Source: Anaerolineae bacterium
GTDB lineage: Bacteria > Chloroflexota > Anaerolineae > Aggregatilineales > Aggregatilineaceae
Direction of reading: 5' to 3'
DNA: 9,323 nt
Assembly (NCBI GenBank): GCA_020848665.1
Contig: JADLHR010000038.1
Coordinates: 1 to 9,323 of the forward strand
The notes beneath the pieces are model-generated. The model saw only the letters and a program-made list of their open reading frames with translations, did no database searches and had not been told where the DNA came from. The translations under genes and the position numbers were made by a program. Of the stretch, positions 1 through 6,773 are shown piece after piece; the first letter of the stretch is position 1, and every line of letters starts with the position of its first letter.

Positions 1-672
1 ACCTACGACTTCAATCCAGACGCCGCCGAAGAATTGCTGCTGGGTATCGGCTTCACGCGCGACGCCAACGGCAAGTGGATCGACGACCAGGGTAACCCGG
101 TCGCGGCGGAGTACATCTTCCAGGCGGAGTGGGCCGACTACGGCGCTGCTGCGCAGCACGCCGTCGAGCAGCTGAATGCGTTCGGCTTCGACATCACGGG
201 CCGCGCGGTTCAGTGGCAGCAAGTTGACGAGGACATCAAGAACGGCAACTTCACGCTGTCGGTCCGCAGTTGGGGCACGTCTTCACCGTTCCCCAGCGCC
301 CAGTTGAACGGTACGGTGCGCGACTGGAACTACACCGGGCTGCCTGAAGGCCAGACCGGCCTGGACTTCCCGATGGAGTTCGAGTGGAATGGCGAGCAGA
401 TCGACTACACTGCGCTGATCGCTGAAACGGGCGCTGGCCTCGACCCCGAAGCGCAGCGGCCTGCGATCGCCAAGGCAGTCAAGATCTGGAATGATCTGCT
501 GCCGGTGATCCCGCTGAGCATGGCGCTGACCAACAACCCGCTCAACGAGAACCTGGTCAGCGGCGCGCCCGCCGACGACGATCCGATCTGGATCAATGGC
601 GGCGGCGCAGCGGACAACTACATCACGTACCTGACGCTGAAGGGTGTTCTCAGCCCAGGCCCCGACGCATAA
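1..672 (+). CDS. Peptide/muropeptide ABC transporter substrate-binding protein (SBP family 5), C-terminal part
   Basis: The reading frame is open from base 1 and ends at TAA 670-672, giving 223 residues, so the start and the lipoprotein or signal sequence are outside the window. The visible part fits the C-terminal third of a family-5 extracellular solute-binding protein (OppA/DppA type). It opens with a 'DFNPDAAEELL...GF' segment (the usual place where these proteins read 'YDPEKAKALLAEAGF'), continues with the pattern 'RDANGKW.DDQGNPV', and ends with a region typical of lobe I ('KIWNDLLPVIPLSM'). It would sit outside the membrane and deliver ligand to the permeases encoded just downstream. 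The ligand cannot be read from this part; peptide or muropeptide is inferred from the neighbouring peptidoglycan enzymes. A 149-base gap with a hairpin separates it from the permease genes, a common arrangement that lets the binding protein be made in excess. Family assignment is firm; substrate is not. Confidence 0.88.
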   Translation, partial: TYDFNPDAAEELLLGIGFTRDANGKWIDDQGNPVAAEYIFQAEWADYGAAAQHAVEQLNAFGFDITGRAVQWQQVDEDIKNGNFTLSVRSWGTSSPFPSAQLNGTVRDWNYTGLPEGQTGLDFPMEFEWNGEQIDYTALIAETGAGLDPEAQRPAIAKAVKIWNDLLPVIPLSMALTNNPLNENLVSGAPADDDPIWINGGGAADNYITYLTLKGVLSPGPDA

Positions 673-695
673 CAGACTTTGATATCCTGAGGGAT

Positions 696-725
696 AGGCC
701 GGGCGGGGACAGTCCCGCCCGGCTT
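696..725 (+). terminator. GC-rich hairpin after the binding-protein gene; possible attenuator or 3' mRNA stabiliser
   Basis: A perfect 10-bp stem (GCCGGGCGGG at 698-707 with CCCGCCCGGC at 714-723) closes a 6-base loop, and two outer pairs (A-U and G-U) extend it to 12. It begins 24 bases after the binding-protein stop. The stem is followed by TTCCCC, not a T-run, so a classical intrinsic terminator is not well supported. Partial termination, or protection of the upstream mRNA from 3' exonuclease, would fit its place between a binding protein and its permeases. Confidence 0.5.
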
Positions 726-821
726 CCCCAGCGGTCCCGTGCGGCATATAGCTGGTCATCCGGCATGCTCTCCCGCCGGGCCACTCGCTGCGCGGTGGTG
801 AGTTTTTGGGAATACGCATCC

Positions 822-1925
822 ATGGAAATCACATCAACACCTCCGGTCGCCCCCTCTGAAGCCCAGGCCGCCCTGGCGCGACCAGTGGCGTGGTGGCACG
901 CTATCCGGCGCGCCCTCACCAGCTATACCGCGCAGACCATCATCCAGGGGTTTTTCACGGTCTGGGCTGTCATGACGTTCACTTTTATCCTGATCCGCCA
1001 GATGCCCTCTAACCCGGTTCAGATCGAAACCGAGCGGCTGATCCGTGAAGAGCAGTTATCGTATGAGGAAGCGCGCAGCAAGGCTGCGGCGCTGTTCGAG
1101 TTTGATCCCGACCAGCCGGTCATCGAGCAGTATCTCGAATATCTCGCCCGGCTGATCCGGCTGGACTTGGGCAAGTCAATCACCTCAACCGGCACGCCGG
1201 TCATGGACCAGATTCTGCAATATCTTCCCTGGACGCTCTTCAGCGTCGGGCTGGGTCTGCTGATCAGCTTCACCATCGGTATTTTTGTCGGGATGGCAAT
1301 GGCTTACTGGCGTGGCGGGGCTTTTGACAACATCGTCACGGCGCTCGCCTCGATTCTGTTCGGCATCCCAAATTACATCATTGCCCTGCTGATTATCCTG
1401 ATTCTGGGCGTGCAGCTACATGTGTTCAGTGTCGCCAACACGCTTGGCCGGGTCGATCCGACGATCGAGCCAGGCTTTATGCTGGAGTACATCGGGAGCA
1501 TTCTAAGTCATGCAATCTTGCCGGTGCTGACCTATGTCGCGGCGACGGTTGGCGGCTGGATTCTGACGATGAAAAGCAGCACCCTATCGACGCTGGGCGA
1601 GGAATATGTCACTGTTGCCCATGCGCGCGGCCTGCCTCAGCGGCGCGTCCTGACCGCTTATGTCGGTCGAAACGCAATGCTGCCGCTTGTCACCCGGCTG
1701 GCGATCAGCATCGGCTTTGTCGTCGGCGGCAGCGTGATCATCGAGGATGTTTACCGCTATCGAGGCCTGGGTAAGTTTCTGACGACGGCGATTGTCGCCC
1801 GCGACTACACCTCGATGCAGGGGGTATTCCTCGTCATTGCGATCTCGGTGGTGGTGGCGAATATCCTGGCCGATCTCCTCTACGGTGTGCTTGACCCGCG
1901 CGTGCGCATCGGAAAGGAGCGCTGA
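822..1925 (+). CDS. Dipeptide/oligopeptide ABC transporter permease, OppB/DppB type
   Basis: This 367-residue inner-membrane protein forms one half of the translocation channel of a peptide importer. An N-terminal helix at about residues 39-59 ('FFTVWAVMTFTFILIRQMP') is the OppB hallmark. A large loop follows (about 60-135), then the binding-protein-dependent transport domain with helices near 136-160, 173-198, 228-249, 290-308 and 333-352. The cytoplasmic EAA coupling loop is at about 261-289 ('YVTVAHARGLPQRRVL...NAMLP') with its conserved Gly (270) and LP pair. An in-frame ATG at 765 would add 19 residues rich in Arg and Cys with no recognisable role, and neither start has a clear ribosome-binding site. 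I prefer 822 because it already leaves 38 residues before the first helix. Two bases separate its stop from the next permease, so the two are probably translationally coupled. Family certain, start moderately sure. Confidence 0.92.
   Translation: MEITSTPPVAPSEAQAALARPVAWWHAIRRALTSYTAQTIIQGFFTVWAVMTFTFILIRQMPSNPVQIETERLIREEQLSYEEARSKAAALFEFDPDQPVIEQYLEYLARLIRLDLGKSITSTGTPVMDQILQYLPWTLFSVGLGLLISFTIGIFVGMAMAYWRGGAFDNIVTALASILFGIPNYIIALLIILILGVQLHVFSVANTLGRVDPTIEPGFMLEYIGSILSHAILPVLTYVAATVGGWILTMKSSTLSTLGEEYVTVAHARGLPQRRVLTAYVGRNAMLPLVTRLAISIGFVVGGSVIIEDVYRYRGLGKFLTTAIVARDYTSMQGVFLVIAISVVVANILADLLYGVLDPRVRIGKER
1913..1919 (+). promoter_or_regulatory. Ribosome-binding site of the second permease
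   Basis: AAAGGAG lies eight bases upstream of ATG 1928, inside the last codons of the preceding permease. It is the best Shine-Dalgarno match in the cluster and fixes the start of the second permease, including its unusual N-terminal membrane region, as really translated. Several other genes here have only a GAGAG- or GAGAA-like element. Confidence 0.7.
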
Positions 1926-1927
1926 CG

Positions 1928-3115
1928 ATGGATTTCCAGAGCGTCGCCAGCTCTACCGGTTTTGTCATCGGCGCCCTGTGCGGTCTTGTGCCACTGGCGG
2001 TCGCCATCCGCAAGCGGACACTGCGCCCCGGTATCGTCGGTTTCCTGGCGTGCGTCCTCAGCGGCTTTGCATGTAACGTCTGGGGCGGCCTGCCGATGAT
2101 CGTCCTGACGGTCGCGGTGGTTGTTTCATACACCTACACCGACAAGGAAGACCCGTTTCTATCGCGTGCACGCCTCGAAGAAGTGAATTTTGAGGAGACC
2201 CTTGGCGCGATGGTGACGCGCCGCCTTGCCAGCCTGGGGCGAGCGATCCGCGCCGGAACCCGCGCCCTGCTGCGCAACAAAGCTGGTTTTCTGGGCTTTG
2301 TCGGACTGGCGTTTTTCTTTGTGCTGACGATCTTTGGGCCGATGCTGATCGAATATGACGGCAAGTCCCATTACTATGACCGGCGCGAGCCAGGCGCGAT
2401 CAGCCTGTTCCAGGGGCCATCCAGGGAATTCCCGCTGGGTCTGGACTGGCAGGGGCGCGATATTCTGTCGCATATTGTGCACGGCGGCCGCGCGCTGATT
2501 GTGACCGCGGTGCAGGCGGGCGCCCTGACGACGGTTATCGCCGTGATCCTGGGCGCTTCGGCGGCGCTGCTCGGCGGCTTTCTCGATCGCTTGCTGAACG
2601 CAGTGGCGAATTTCATCCTGACGATCCCGCAGTTCCCGCTGCTGGTGGTGCTGGCCGGGCTGATCAGCTTTCAGGATCGCTTTTATCTGGCGCTGCTGCT
2701 GGCCGTGCTGGATTGGCCGAGCCTGATGCGGGCGGTGCGTGCCCAGGTGCTGAGCCTGCGCGAGCGTGACTACGTCGAAGCGGCGGTCGTGCTCGACCTT
2801 GGCCTGCCGCACATTATGCTGCGCGAGGTGCTGCCGCAGATGGTCAGCTATATCTCGATCAACATGATCTTCTCGATCCAGGGCGCGATGTACGCCATTG
2901 TCGGCCTGGTCTTCCTGGGGATGGTGCCGTTCAACGAGCCAGACTGGGGTGTGATGATCTTCATGGGACGGTCGCAAGGCGCGCTGTTCTCGTCGTCTGC
3001 TGCCAGTATGCTGCTGTCGCCGGTGATCGCGGTCGCGCTGTTCCAGCTTTCACTGGTGCTGTTCACCCGCTCGCTCGAAGAAGTCTTCAACCCCCGTCTG
3101 CGGACCGGGCTGTAG
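1928..3115 (+). CDS. Dipeptide/oligopeptide ABC transporter permease, OppC/DppC type, with extra N-terminal membrane region
   Basis: This 395-residue membrane protein is the second channel subunit. Residues about 112-139 ('ALLRNKAGFLGFVGLAFFFVLTIFGPML') form the usual OppC N-terminal segment, and the transport domain follows from about 190, with the sequence 'FPLGLDWQGRDILSHIVHGGR' just ahead of it as in DppC. The coupling loop is at 281-304 ('DYVEAAVVLDLGLP...LREVLP'). Here the glycine that normally follows EAAxxx is Asp290. The oddity is the first 110 residues: two or three further hydrophobic segments (about 8-27, 34-52, 54-70) and a charged linker not found in standard OppC, which starts near the 'RNK' segment and is about 280-300 residues long. 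A good ribosome-binding site at 1913-1919 supports this start. The extension resembles a small membrane protein fused to the permease; its role is unknown. Confidence 0.93.
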   Translation: MDFQSVASSTGFVIGALCGLVPLAVAIRKRTLRPGIVGFLACVLSGFACNVWGGLPMIVLTVAVVVSYTYTDKEDPFLSRARLEEVNFEETLGAMVTRRLASLGRAIRAGTRALLRNKAGFLGFVGLAFFFVLTIFGPMLIEYDGKSHYYDRREPGAISLFQGPSREFPLGLDWQGRDILSHIVHGGRALIVTAVQAGALTTVIAVILGASAALLGGFLDRLLNAVANFILTIPQFPLLVVLAGLISFQDRFYLALLLAVLDWPSLMRAVRAQVLSLRERDYVEAAVVLDLGLPHIMLREVLPQMVSYISINMIFSIQGAMYAIVGLVFLGMVPFNEPDWGVMIFMGRSQGALFSSSAASMLLSPVIAVALFQLSLVLFTRSLEEVFNPRLRTGL

Positions 3116-3126
3116 AGAACGCGCTG

Positions 3127-4224
3127 ATGTCTACATCGAAGCAAGCCCTTTTCACCCCCGCCCGTGTGACAGCCGAGGGGCCGCCAACCTCCAGCCCCGC
3201 CCGCGTAGTGCTCAGCGTGCAGGATGTGTCGATCAGCTACCTGGCGCACCGGGGCAGGGTTCGGGCCGTTAGCCAGGTGTCGTTCGACCTGCGCCAGGGC
3301 GAGTCGCTGGCGCTGATCGGCGAGAGCGGCTGCGGAAAATCGACGCTGAACCTGGGCATTATTCGTTTGCTGCCGAAAACTGGCCGCGTGGATCAGGGAA
3401 AGATTCTTTATACGGCTCGTGATGGCAGTATCGTAGACGTGCTGGCGCTCAGCGACCGCGAAATGCGCGCCTTTCGCTGGGGCGAGTGCGCGATGATCTT
3501 CCAGGCTGCGTTGAACTCGCTCAACCCGGTGATTCGCGTGCGCGACATGGTGTACGACACGGCGGAAGCGCATGGCCGCCATGACCGCGCGCGCATTCGC
3601 AACCGGATGCTCGATCTTTTTCGCAAGGTCCGCCTCGACGCAGAGCGCGTTTTCAACGCGTATCCGCATGAGCTAAGCGGCGGTATGCGACAGCGCGTCC
3701 TGCTGGCGCTAGGGGTGCTGCTCAACCCGCAGGTCGTGATCCTCGACGAGCCGACTACCGCGGTTGATATTCTGACGCAGCGCACCATCCTGGAGGTGCT
3801 GAAGGACCTGCGCGAGGCGATGGGCTTCAGCATCATCTTCATCAGCCACGACCTCTCGATTGCCGCCGAGATGGCGGACACCGTCGCAACGATGTACGCC
3901 GGAGAGATCGTGGAAATCGGCCCGGTCAACGAATTGTTCTACCGCCCGCGGCACGCCTATACGCTGGGTTTGTTGCAGGCGGTGCCCAAGCTCAGCGCGG
4001 GCGCCCAGGACCTCAGCAGTATTCCCGGTAGCCCGCCCGACCTGATCGAGCCGCCGTCAGGCTGCAAGTTCCATCCGCGCTGCCCGTTTGCGACTGAGCG
4101 CTGCCGCCACGAGCCGCCGCCCCTGATCGAGGATGCCCCCGGCCACCGCGTGGCCTGTTTCGAATCCGAGCGCGTGCTGGCCGCAAGCGGGCCAGCTCGC
4201 CAGAGCACACATCGCCTGGACTGA
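3127..4224 (+). CDS. Oligopeptide/dipeptide ABC transporter ATP-binding protein, OppD/DppD type
   Basis: This 365-residue cytoplasmic ATPase drives the importer together with the next gene product. All nucleotide-binding motifs are present: Walker A GESGCGKS at 65-72, Q-loop Gln126 in 'MIFQAALNSLNP', signature LSGGMRQR at 183-190, Walker B VVILDEP at 203-209 with Glu208 as catalytic base, and H-loop His241. The C-terminal oligo_HPY domain contains Cys313, Cys319, Cys326 and Cys344 ('GCKFHPRCPF..ERC'). This four-cysteine set binds a [4Fe-4S] cluster in structurally studied members of the family. The Q-loop reads QAALNSLNP where many OppD proteins have QDPMTSLNP. The first 28 residues, rich in Ser, Pro and Ala, look disordered. 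The start follows the previous stop by 11 bases with a GAGAA element upstream. Family assignment is certain; substrate is inferred from context. Confidence 0.95.
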   Translation: MSTSKQALFTPARVTAEGPPTSSPARVVLSVQDVSISYLAHRGRVRAVSQVSFDLRQGESLALIGESGCGKSTLNLGIIRLLPKTGRVDQGKILYTARDGSIVDVLALSDREMRAFRWGECAMIFQAALNSLNPVIRVRDMVYDTAEAHGRHDRARIRNRMLDLFRKVRLDAERVFNAYPHELSGGMRQRVLLALGVLLNPQVVILDEPTTAVDILTQRTILEVLKDLREAMGFSIIFISHDLSIAAEMADTVATMYAGEIVEIGPVNELFYRPRHAYTLGLLQAVPKLSAGAQDLSSIPGSPPDLIEPPSGCKFHPRCPFATERCRHEPPPLIEDAPGHRVACFESERVLAASGPARQSTHRLD

Positions 4225-4229
4225 CCGAT

Positions 4230-5276
4230 ATGTCTCAAAATCCTTCCGGCCAACCGCTGATCGCGCTCGAAGGCGTGTACCGCACCTTTCGCCAGGGGCG
4301 CGAGCGCGTCCCTGTCCTGCAAGACATTAACCTGGCCGTCGGCGAGAACGAGATCGTGTGCCTGGTCGGCGAGAGTGGCTGCGGCAAGACGACAACGGGC
4401 CGGATCATGGTCGATCTGCTCGAGCCGTCGGCGGGCACGGTGCTTTACAAGGGGCGTCCGCTGGCCGCGCTGCGTGGCAAGGACAAGGTCGAACAGCGCC
4501 GCGCGCTGCAAATTATTCACCAGGACCCGTTCGCGTCGCTGAACCCGTCGCATACGGTCGGCCAGATTCTTTCGTTCCCGCTCAAGCGGCACCGCATGGC
4601 CCAGGGTCGGGGCGGAGTACGGCGGCGCATCTGGGAGTTGCTGACGCTGGTCGATCTGACGCCTCCTGGCGACCTGGTGAACAAGTACCCGCACCAGCTC
4701 AGCGGCGGGCAGCGCCAGCGCGTCAGCATCGCGCGCGCCCTGACGGTCGAGCCGAAGCTGATCGTAGCTGATGAGGCCGTCAGCATGGTCGATGTCAGCA
4801 TCCGCGTCAGCCTGCTGAAGATGCTGCACGGTTTGCGCGATCAGCTTGGCGTAGCGATCGTGTTCATCACGCATGACCTGGCGCTCGCCAAGTACTTCGC
4901 CTGGGAAGGTCGCATCGCGGTGATGTACCTGGGCCGGATCGTTGAAATCGGGCCGACACCCGACGTGATCGCTAACCCGGCCCATCCCTACACGCGCGCG
5001 CTGATCTCGGCCATTCCCGAAGCGGACCCGGAAGTGACGCGCAACAAGCAGCGCATGATTCTGCGCAGCGAGGACATCCCGCGCCTGACGGATATTCCAC
5101 CCGGCTGCGCGTTCCATCCGCGCTGCCCGTTCTTCGTGCCGGGGCTGTGCGATGCGCGGGTGCCGCCACTGGAGCGCGCCGGTGGGTTCGCGCAGTCGGT
5201 CGCGTGCCTCCCGCTGACCGAGGGGCTGGGCCTGCGCGAGCATGTCTCGGTCGAGGAGCCGGTGGTTGGACCCTGA
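4230..5276 (+). CDS. Oligopeptide/dipeptide ABC transporter ATP-binding protein, OppF/DppF type
   Basis: The 348-residue second ATPase of the heterodimeric motor follows its partner after 5 bases. Motifs seen are Walker A GESGCGKT at 47-54, Q-loop Gln98 in 'IIHQDPFASLNP', signature LSGGQRQR at 157-164, Walker B LIVADEA at 177-183 with Glu182, and H-loop His215. The C-terminal oligo_HPY region holds Cys293, Cys299, Cys307 and Cys326, again the expected [4Fe-4S] ligands. Walker B and the D-loop read DEAVSMVD where the family usually has DEPVSALD, so Pro is replaced by Ala and the D-loop differs; catalytic residues are kept, so the protein should be active. Its 3' end overlaps the start region of a small membrane-protein gene in another frame. 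With both D and F subunits present the transporter is complete apart from the missing 5' part of the binding protein. Confidence 0.95.
   Translation: MSQNPSGQPLIALEGVYRTFRQGRERVPVLQDINLAVGENEIVCLVGESGCGKTTTGRIMVDLLEPSAGTVLYKGRPLAALRGKDKVEQRRALQIIHQDPFASLNPSHTVGQILSFPLKRHRMAQGRGGVRRRIWELLTLVDLTPPGDLVNKYPHQLSGGQRQRVSIARALTVEPKLIVADEAVSMVDVSIRVSLLKMLHGLRDQLGVAIVFITHDLALAKYFAWEGRIAVMYLGRIVEIGPTPDVIANPAHPYTRALISAIPEADPEVTRNKQRMILRSEDIPRLTDIPPGCAFHPRCPFFVPGLCDARVPPLERAGGFAQSVACLPLTEGLGLREHVSVEEPVVGP
5253..5258 (+). promoter_or_regulatory. Ribosome-binding site favouring TTG 5266 as start of the small membrane protein
   Basis: GAGGAG lies inside the last codons of the OppF-type gene, seven bases before an in-frame TTG at 5266. 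The ATG at 5242 in the same frame has no comparable element upstream. This is the reason for choosing the TTG start. Confidence 0.45.
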
Positions 5277-5490
5277 GGCGCTGCGCGGTTTTCTGCGCAT
5301 CGGCATGTTTCTCGGAGTTTGCGGGCTGGTAATGGCCTTTATGCAGCCGCGTCACAGCGGCGAATTCGTGCTCAGCGTGTGCAGCGCCGCGATGGGAGGC
5401 GCCTTGATTCTCGGCGCCGTGCTGCTGACACGCTGGTTCATGCGCCACGAGAAGCGGAGCGAAGGGCCGGATGGGCCGGATCATGGCTGA
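5266..5490 (+). CDS. Small two-helix membrane protein of unknown function
   Basis: I do not recognise this gene. From TTG 5266 it encodes 74 residues; an in-frame ATG at 5242 would give 82 with a Ser/Arg-rich start (MSRSRSRW). Two hydrophobic stretches are visible: 'RIGMFLGVCGLVMAFM' and 'VLSVCSAAMGGALILGAVLLTRWF'. A short polar turn (QPRHSGEF) separates them, and a charged tail rich in Arg, Lys, Glu and Asp follows. It overlaps the OppF-type gene by 11 bases (35 from the ATG) and the NlpC/P60 gene by 20, so translation of the three is probably coupled. It fills what would otherwise be a gap of about 190 bases in a tightly packed operon, which is the main argument that it is real. It might be an accessory subunit of the transporter or a membrane anchor for the peptidase, but nothing in the sequence decides this. 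Confidence 0.65.
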   Translation: MDPEALRGFLRIGMFLGVCGLVMAFMQPRHSGEFVLSVCSAAMGGALILGAVLLTRWFMRHEKRSEGPDGPDHG

Positions 5491-6712
5491 GCTGCCACCG
5501 GGTGTGACCGAGGAGATGCTGGACGCGCGCTTCTGGCTGGATCGCGCCGCCGCGCCGGATCAGCCTTTCGTCGCGCCGGAGTCAATCGGCCTGTTCAACG
5601 CGCGCGTCCACGCTGCGTTGGGCATCCCGCCCGTGCTCGACCTGCCGGAGACGCTCGATACGACGCTGGTCCAGCAGGCGCTGGCGTCGTACCGGCCGCT
5701 TCCGGCGCTGTGCTACGACGGCCTGGGCGAGCTGGTTAGCGCGTGTTTCTGGGATCGGCTGCTGGACGCCGCCTCCCTGCCAGCCAGCGCGCTGGTGGAG
5801 ACCCGGTTTGGCCTGGCGATACGGCGGACGGATGTGCGCGCCTTCCCGACGCGGAGCGTTGTGAATACGCAGCCGGGCGAGATCGCGCTGGATCGCCTGC
5901 AAGAAACGACCATTGATCTCGGCTGGCCGGTCGCGGCGATCGCGGCTTCGCCCGATGGCATGTGGCAGTTCTGTCTGACACCGCACTATTGGGGCTGGGT
6001 GTCGAGCGCCGATCTGGCCTGGGCCGATCGCGAGCTTGTGCGGAGCTATGCGCTTCCGGCGGCATGGGCAACGATTACGGCGTCGCGCGCATGGATTGGC
6101 GTGGCCCAGGGCGAACCGGCGCTGGCGCAGATGGGCACGCGTCTGCCACTGCTGGAGCGCACCGGGCGCGGGCTGCGCGTGCTCGTCCCCCGGCGTGCGG
6201 ACGATGGAATGCTGGCGATTGTCGAGGGGCTGGTGCCTGCCGGTGCCGAGAGCGCGGTGGAAGGTGATTTGCCCTGCACACCGGCGACTGCGATCGGGCA
6301 GGCGTTTCGTGCGCTTGGCGAGCCATACGCCTGGGGCGGATCGCGCGCCGGGATGTTCGGGCGCGACTGCTCGCGACTGGTACGTGATGCCTACGCGGTC
6401 AGCGGCCTGCGTCTGCCACGCAACGGAAGCCAGCAGGCGGCGGCCTGCCGCCCGGTAGTGGCTTTCACCGACGCGATGGAGGTGAACGAGCGCCGCGCGC
6501 TGCTGGCCGAGCGTGTGCCACCGGGCGCGCTGCTTGCCCTGCGCGGGCATATTATGCTCTATCTCGGCGCACTCGACGGCAGCCCGTTCGTGATCCACTC
6601 GACACTGTCGTCCGGGTTTGATGGGGTAATCGTCTCCGACCTGTCGCTCGGCGAGGGATCAGAAAAGGGTAGTCTGCTTCACCGTCTGACCGCCGCTGTT
6701 GTTCCAGGATAG
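5471..6712 (+). CDS. NlpC/P60 (C40) cysteine peptidase with SH3-like domains; probable stem-peptide endopeptidase
   Basis: This 413-residue protein probably cuts the gamma-D-Glu to diamino-acid bond of peptidoglycan stem peptides, as YkfC-type enzymes do. Residues about 15-95 fit the N-terminal stabilising region of multi-domain NlpC/P60 proteins. Two SH3-like segments follow: about 100-185, including 'MWQFCLTPHYWGWVSSADL', and about 195-260. The peptidase domain runs from 270 to the end. The nucleophile is Cys300 in 'GRDCSRLVRDAY', the base His360 in 'LRGHIMLYLG', and the third residue probably His376 in 'VIHS'. The 'LPRNGSQQ' sequence at 315-322 is characteristic of this SH3-C40 subfamily. 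No signal peptide or lipobox is seen, so it should act in the cytoplasm on imported fragments. ATG 5471 has GGAG and GAAGGG elements upstream; ATG 5483 (MAELPP) is an alternative. Family is firm, exact bond cut is inferred. Confidence 0.9.
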   Translation: MGRIMAELPPGVTEEMLDARFWLDRAAAPDQPFVAPESIGLFNARVHAALGIPPVLDLPETLDTTLVQQALASYRPLPALCYDGLGELVSACFWDRLLDAASLPASALVETRFGLAIRRTDVRAFPTRSVVNTQPGEIALDRLQETTIDLGWPVAAIAASPDGMWQFCLTPHYWGWVSSADLAWADRELVRSYALPAAWATITASRAWIGVAQGEPALAQMGTRLPLLERTGRGLRVLVPRRADDGMLAIVEGLVPAGAESAVEGDLPCTPATAIGQAFRALGEPYAWGGSRAGMFGRDCSRLVRDAYAVSGLRLPRNGSQQAAACRPVVAFTDAMEVNERRALLAERVPPGALLALRGHIMLYLGALDGSPFVIHSTLSSGFDGVIVSDLSLGEGSEKGSLLHRLTAAVVPG

Positions 6713-6719
6713 CGAGAGA

Positions 6720-6742
6720 CGGATGGACACGTGAGCCATCCG
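6720..6742 (+). promoter_or_regulatory. Inverted repeat upstream of the GntR-type regulator gene; candidate operator or hairpin
   Basis: Seven-base arms CGGATGG (6720-6726) and CCATCCG (6736-6742) flank a 9-base spacer that holds CACGTG. The repeat occupies the only gap, 61 bases, between the NlpC/P60 gene and the regulator. No T-run follows, so it is a poor terminator. GntR-family proteins bind inverted repeats and often control their own genes, so an operator is possible, but the spacing is wider than usual. No convincing promoter was recognised next to it. Confidence 0.3.
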
Positions 6743-6773
6743 GGTTATGGCAGCGAGCAGAGAGCTTTGAGCG

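Noticed and set aside
765..821. ATG 765 as start of the OppB-type permease
   Set aside because: The added 19 residues (Arg/Cys-rich) match nothing in the family, no ribosome-binding site is visible, and the ATG lies in the loop of a small hairpin. It is kept only as an alternative.
3957..5306. 449-codon open frame on the minus strand
   Set aside because: It is antisense to two ATPase genes with full motif sets. Its composition (rich in Arg, Gln, His, Ala) is typical of antisense frames in GC-rich genes and no domain is recognisable.
6361..6400. Possible loss of activity in the NlpC/P60 domain because DCSG reads DCSR
   Set aside because: The residue after DCS varies in the SH3-containing C40 subfamily, and Cys300, His360 and His376 are all present, so the enzyme is judged intact.
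5582..6598. 338-codon open frame on the minus strand
   Set aside because: It is antisense to the NlpC/P60 gene, Arg/Gln/His-rich with no recognisable motif, and is explained by codon bias of the real gene.
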